Part shown: positions 60,641 to 64,000 of the stretch, piece by piece
How the letters are laid out: each line of letters begins with the position of its first letter
Position numbering within the stretch: the stretch's first letter is position 1
NCBI RefSeq assembly: GCF_039839275.1
Contig: NZ_JBDOQP010000002.1
Coordinates: 186,001 to 250,000 of the forward strand
Reading direction: 5' to 3'
Source of the DNA: Aerobium sp039839275
GTDB lineage: Bacteria > Pseudomonadota > Alphaproteobacteria > Rhizobiales > Rhizobiaceae
DNA length: 64,000 nucleotides
Program-made: the position numbers and the translations under genes
The notes under the pieces: model-generated
Told to the model about the DNA's origin: nothing
Database searches by the model: none
The model's input: the letters and a program-made list of their open reading frames with translations, nothing else

Positions 60641-61984
60641 TCATTCTCCGGCAAGCGTCATGCCCTCGATCAGCAATGTGGGAGCGGCGGTGCCGTAATT
60701 GCGGTCGAGATCGTCGGCGGGCACCATGTTGAGGAACATCTCCTTGAGATTGGCCGCGATCGTCACCTCGGCCACCGGCCAGGCGAGTTCGCCATTCTCG
60801 ATCCAGAAACCGGATGCGCCACGCGAGTATTCACCTGTCACCATGTTGACACCCTGCCCGAACACCTCCGTGACATAGAAGCCGGATTTGAGCGAGCGGA
60901 TCATGTCCTGCGGGCTCCGGTCACCGGGCTCGATCGCAAGATTGGTGGATGACGGCGATACCGACGATGCGGCACGCGAGCCGCGCCCGTTCGTCTCAAG
61001 CCCGAGTTCGCGCGCGGCAGACGTCGACAACAGCCAATGACGCAGCACGCCGGCTTCGACCAGGGTCAGCGGTTGACCCTCCACCCCCTCACCGTCGAAC
61101 GGCCGGGAGGCCTGGCCGCGCATGCGCAACGGATCGTCGGTAATGGTGATACCAGCCGAGGCGATTGGCTGCCCCATACGATCGCGCAGAAAACTTGTCT
61201 TGCGCGCCACCGAAGCACCATTGATCGCCCCGGCCAGATGGCCGGCGATACCGCGTGCAACGCGTGGATCGTAGATTACGGTGACGGGACCGGTCTTTGC
61301 CTTGCGGGCACCGAGACGCCGAACGGCACGTTCGCCGGCGCTGCGCCCGATATCGGCAGGCGCATCCAGGTCGGAAAAATACGGCCGCGATGAATAATCA
61401 TAATCGCGCTCCATACCGGTCCCCTCTCCAGCAATGACGCTGGCGGAACGCGAGAAGCGCGATGCGACGTATTCGCCAAGGAACCCGTGCGAAGTGGCCA
61501 GCACCAGCCCACCCATGCCGGCCGAGGCTCCTGCGCCGCTGGAGTTGCTGACGCCGTTGACGGCCATGGCGGCCTCTTCCATCGCCAGCGCATCTTCGCG
61601 AAGCTGGTCGGCGGAAACTTCGGTGGCATCGAACAGGTCGAGGTTCTTCGGTGATCGGGCCAGCAGCCCCTCATCGGCGAGGCCCTGCCAGGGGTCCTCG
61701 GGCGAAACGCGCGCCATGGCGACCGCACGTTCAGCGAGCATGGCCGCATCCGACGATGCGTTCGCAGAAACGCTCGCGACCTTCTTTCCGATGAACACGC
61801 GGAGCGAGACGTCGTCGCTCTCTGATGCCTCCGTACCCTCTACCTTGCCTAGCCTGACGGAAACGCTGGTCGAGCGCGAACGCACCGCCACGGCATCCGC
61901 TGCGTCAGCGCCCGCGCCTTTTGCGGCGTCGACGAGACGGGCGACGAGCTCGACGAGGCTGCGGGAATCGATCGGCTGGTTCAT
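60641..61984 (-). CDS. pmbA: TldD/PmbA family protease subunit
   Basis: 447-aa PmbA/TldE-like protein, the non-catalytic partner of the TldD metalloprotease that matures microcin B17 and degrades CcdA. Features: GKVEGTEASESDDVSLRVFIGKKVASVSAN, YFSDLDAPADIGRSAGERAVRRLGARK, GQPLTLVEAGVLRHWLLSTSAARELG and FYVTEVFGQGVNMVTGEYSRGASGFWIENGE. No zinc HExxxH motif, as expected for PmbA. An upstream ATG at 62011 is an alternative. tldD is not in the window. Confidence 0.93.
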   Translation of the reverse strand: MNQPIDSRSLVELVARLVDAAKGAGADAADAVAVRSRSTSVSVRLGKVEGTEASESDDVSLRVFIGKKVASVSANASSDAAMLAERAVAMARVSPEDPWQGLADEGLLARSPKNLDLFDATEVSADQLREDALAMEEAAMAVNGVSNSSGAGASAGMGGLVLATSHGFLGEYVASRFSRSASVIAGEGTGMERDYDYSSRPYFSDLDAPADIGRSAGERAVRRLGARKAKTGPVTVIYDPRVARGIAGHLAGAINGASVARKTSFLRDRMGQPIASAGITITDDPLRMRGQASRPFDGEGVEGQPLTLVEAGVLRHWLLSTSAARELGLETNGRGSRAASSVSPSSTNLAIEPGDRSPQDMIRSLKSGFYVTEVFGQGVNMVTGEYSRGASGFWIENGELAWPVAEVTIAANLKEMFLNMVPADDLDRNYGTAAPTLLIEGMTLAGE

Positions 61985-62113
61985 GAGGCTGCTCTGTTCC
62001 AGTGGGGGCATTAATTGCGGCTGTCCCCCATCTATGGCTCCCTCCCATGCGATGCAATGGCTCGCGATTGCGGCAATTCGTGATAGGAGCAGGCATCAAC
62101 GCGAGTGAGTCTC

Positions 62114-63544
62114 ATGCCGGGTCCTTCTGCAGCGTCCTCACAGCAGGCGACATTCGTCACCGGATCGACCATGCGGCACGTCGCCGTAATGACGGCGACC
62201 GGGTCTGTCGGGCTCATCGCCATCTTCATGGTCGACGCGCTCAACCTCTTCTACATTTCGATGCTCGGCGTGCAGGAACTGGCCGCAGCCATCGGCTTCG
62301 CCAGCACGCTGATGTTTTTCGTCGTATCGATCTCGATCGGGTTCACCATCGCGGTTTCGGCGCTGGTTTCGCGCGCGCTCGGGCGCGGCGACAGGGCGGA
62401 GGCTGCCCGCATGGGCGGCGCTTCGATGATTTTCATGGGGCTGAGCACCGTGGCGATCACGGTGATCGCCTGGCCGTTTCTCGACACGCTGGTCGGTGCC
62501 CTGGGAGCGACCGGCGAGACGCGTGTCCTGTCTGTACGCTACCTGCAGATCGTGATGCCATCTACGCCGATCATTTCGCTCGGCATGTGCGCAACGGGCA
62601 TCATGCGTGGCGTCGGCGATGCGCGCCGCTCGATGTACGTCACGCTCGCAGGCGGCATCGCTGCCGCGATCCTCGATCCGATCTTCATTTTCGGGTTCGA
62701 CCTCGGTCTCGACGGAGCGGCGATCGCAAGCGTGTTGTCGCGCATCATCCTTCTCGCGGTGGGCATCCATGGCGTGCACTTCGTTCACCGGCTGATGGCG
62801 CTGCCCGATCGCCGCCGGCTGATGATCGCGGCGCGCCCCTTCTTTGCGATCGGGCTGCCGGCCGTGCTGACGCAGATAGCCACACCCGTCGGAAATGCCT
62901 ATGTCACCGTGGAAATGGCGCGCTTTGGCGACGAGGCCGTCGCCGGCTGGGCCATCATAGGGAGGCTCATCCCCGTGGCGTTCGGCGTCATCTTCGCGCT
63001 GTCCGGCGCGATTGGCCCGATCCTCGGCCAGAACTATGGCGCGAAACGCTATGATCGGCTCAACACCGCTATGCGCGACGCGCTGATATTCGTCATGCTC
63101 TACTGCCTTGCCGCGTGGCTGCTTTTGGCGATCTTCGCGAACGGGGTGGCCAGCCTGTTCGGAGCCCAAGGCGAGGCGCGGGAACTGGTGGTCTTCTTCT
63201 GCTTGTTCGCCGCAGGGAGCTTCCTGTTCAACGGAGCGCTGTTCGTCGCCAACGCCGCCTTCAACAATCTCGGATTTCCCACATATTCGACGGTGTTCAA
63301 CTGGGGGCGCTCGACGCTGGGCGTGATCCCGTTCGTATGGATCGGCGCGCAGTATTATGGCGCCAAGGGCGTTGTCGCCGGGTGGGGCCTCGGCGCCATC
63401 GTCTTCGGCCTCGCCGCGGTCGTGGTTGCCTTCAGGGTGGTGCGCAGGATCGGCGTTTCCAACCCGGCCAGAAGTGACCTGCCGCCACCTCCGCCTGCGG
63501 CCAACTCACCCTTCTCGACAGGAAAAGCGTCGACGCTTCAATGA
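62114..63544 (+). CDS. MATE family efflux transporter
   Basis: 476-aa inner-membrane exporter with twelve predicted helices in two homologous halves. MATE landmarks: MVDALNLFYISMLGVQELAAAIGFASTLMFFVVSISIGF, ALGRGDRAEA, PSTPIISLGMCATGIMRGVGDARR, and in the second half GPILGQNYGAKRYDRL. The start ATG 62114 is used; a GTG at 62105 is possible. Substrate unknown. It is divergent from pmbA. Confidence 0.93.
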   Translation: MPGPSAASSQQATFVTGSTMRHVAVMTATGSVGLIAIFMVDALNLFYISMLGVQELAAAIGFASTLMFFVVSISIGFTIAVSALVSRALGRGDRAEAARMGGASMIFMGLSTVAITVIAWPFLDTLVGALGATGETRVLSVRYLQIVMPSTPIISLGMCATGIMRGVGDARRSMYVTLAGGIAAAILDPIFIFGFDLGLDGAAIASVLSRIILLAVGIHGVHFVHRLMALPDRRRLMIAARPFFAIGLPAVLTQIATPVGNAYVTVEMARFGDEAVAGWAIIGRLIPVAFGVIFALSGAIGPILGQNYGAKRYDRLNTAMRDALIFVMLYCLAAWLLLAIFANGVASLFGAQGEARELVVFFCLFAAGSFLFNGALFVANAAFNNLGFPTYSTVFNWGRSTLGVIPFVWIGAQYYGAKGVVAGWGLGAIVFGLAAVVVAFRVVRRIGVSNPARSDLPPPPPAANSPFSTGKASTLQ

Positions 63545-63547
63545 CCG

Positions 63548-64000
63548 TCAGCCGTCGTGGCGGCGAAATCGCTCGACGGCCGCGTCTATGGCCTGCTTGA
63601 GTTCGTCCTTGATCGACTCCGTATCGGCCAGCACCTGTCCGATCTTGAGAAAATCGAGGACCCGGAACTGCGAGACCGGCGGGCGCAACAGGATGTCGGG
63701 CTGGATCCGCTTCAGCTTCAGCGCGACGATGGACTCCATCATGATCTGCGTCGCGCCGAACAACAGGTCGATGGATGTCGGGCGTCCGCTGCCGTTCTCG
63801 ATCGGCGTGCCGACCACGTCGATGGCGATGATGATGTCGGCCTTGCCTTCTAGCAGGTCGAACGGCACCGGATTGACGATGCCGCCGTCGATCAGAAGCC
63901 GGCCCTCATGGCGGATCGGCCTGAAAACTGCGGGAATTGCCGCTGACGCGGCCAGCGCGAGATAGAGGTCGCCTTCGTTGAAGACCCGCTCGCAGTTCCC
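63548..64000 (-). CDS. Patatin-like phospholipase family protein, C-terminal part
   Basis: The frame runs off the right edge; 150 C-terminal codons are present. At the edge it reads ERVFNEGDLYLALAASAAIP, then a segment containing LLIDGGIVNPVPFDLL. The DGG is the patatin catalytic Asp motif. The tail (from about 63868) is helical, FGATQIMMESIVALKLKRIQPDILLRPPVSQF, as in RssA-like proteins. Convergent with the MATE gene (3-nt gap). Confidence 0.9.
   Translation of the reverse strand, partial: GNCERVFNEGDLYLALAASAAIPAVFRPIRHEGRLLIDGGIVNPVPFDLLEGKADIIIAIDVVGTPIENGSGRPTSIDLLFGATQIMMESIVALKLKRIQPDILLRPPVSQFRVLDFLKIGQVLADTESIKDELKQAIDAAVERFRRHDG

Noticed and set aside
60641..61984. PmbA/TldE as a peptide-maturing partner of the YcaO locus
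   Set aside because: pmbA is 45 kb away, in a housekeeping context beside cysQ-like and lipid A genes, and is widespread; no reason to link it beyond family lore.

Overview
The window looks like a GC-rich chromosomal segment of an alphaproteobacterium of the order Rhizobiales, most like the Mesorhizobium/Phyllobacteriaceae group. This rests on protein resemblance (ScfR-type regulator, DUF2093, DUF4170, OxyR/KatG, lone homodimeric-type methylmalonyl-CoA mutase), tightly packed short operons, and a 45-bp intergenic inverted repeat of the kind common in those genomes. No rRNA, tRNA, IS element, prophage or CRISPR was seen. Both edges cut genes: guaA on the left and a patatin-like gene on the right.

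Layout. 1-10.0 kb: purine and housekeeping block on the minus strand (guaA, MTA/SAH nucleosidase, thioesterase, tspO, RsmB-type rRNA methyltransferase, L,D-transpeptidase), the divergent pair katG/oxyR, a MAPEG protein and guaB. 10.0-10.9 kb: a gene-poor stretch with a candidate three-way-junction RNA and a doubtful small ORF. 10.9-16.2 kb: the most unusual region. A bacterial animal-type haem peroxidase and an orphan 140-aa protein on the plus strand converge on a SARP/BTAD-TPR regulator and a stand-alone YcaO protein on the minus strand. The last two lie directly downstream of glpD-glpK. 19.4-28.3 kb: propionyl-CoA to succinyl-CoA module (mcm, pccA, yghU-like GST, a DUF2442/DUF4160 pair, pccB) facing its probable regulator scfR, whose TTTTGCAAAA-type operator overlaps its own start.

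28.4-36.5 kb: plus-strand acyl-CoA catabolism (3-hydroxyisobutyryl-CoA hydrolase-like, pcaD, a fadB/fadJ-type fusion, thiolase, two acyl-CoA dehydrogenases). The last four follow the order of the pim dicarboxylate beta-oxidation operon. 36.6-41.0 kb: a TRAP transporter (dctP, dctQ, dctM) with an FAD monooxygenase inserted. 41.1-51.9 kb: tyrosine/homogentisate catabolism (Lrp-type regulator and hpd; hmgA, a fumarylacetoacetate hydrolase-like protein, an altered MBL protein, a DinB protein, and an FAD hydroxylase with a DUF2783 partner resembling two-component 3-hydroxyphenylacetate 6-hydroxylase; MarR regulator). This block is interrupted by a three-gene partner-switching operon (cNMP-patatin, anti-sigma kinase, STAS protein). 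51.9-64 kb: GGDEF-EAL protein, mutL, DUF2093, the lipid A block (lpxK, waaA, DUF374 acyltransferase, DUF4170, cysQ-like), pmbA, a MATE exporter and a patatin-like protein.

Metabolic logic: branched-chain and odd-chain acids plus dicarboxylates feed propionyl-CoA and acetyl-CoA, and aromatic acids feed homogentisate and then fumarate plus acetoacetate. The least explained unit is the peroxidase/orphan/SARP/YcaO locus.
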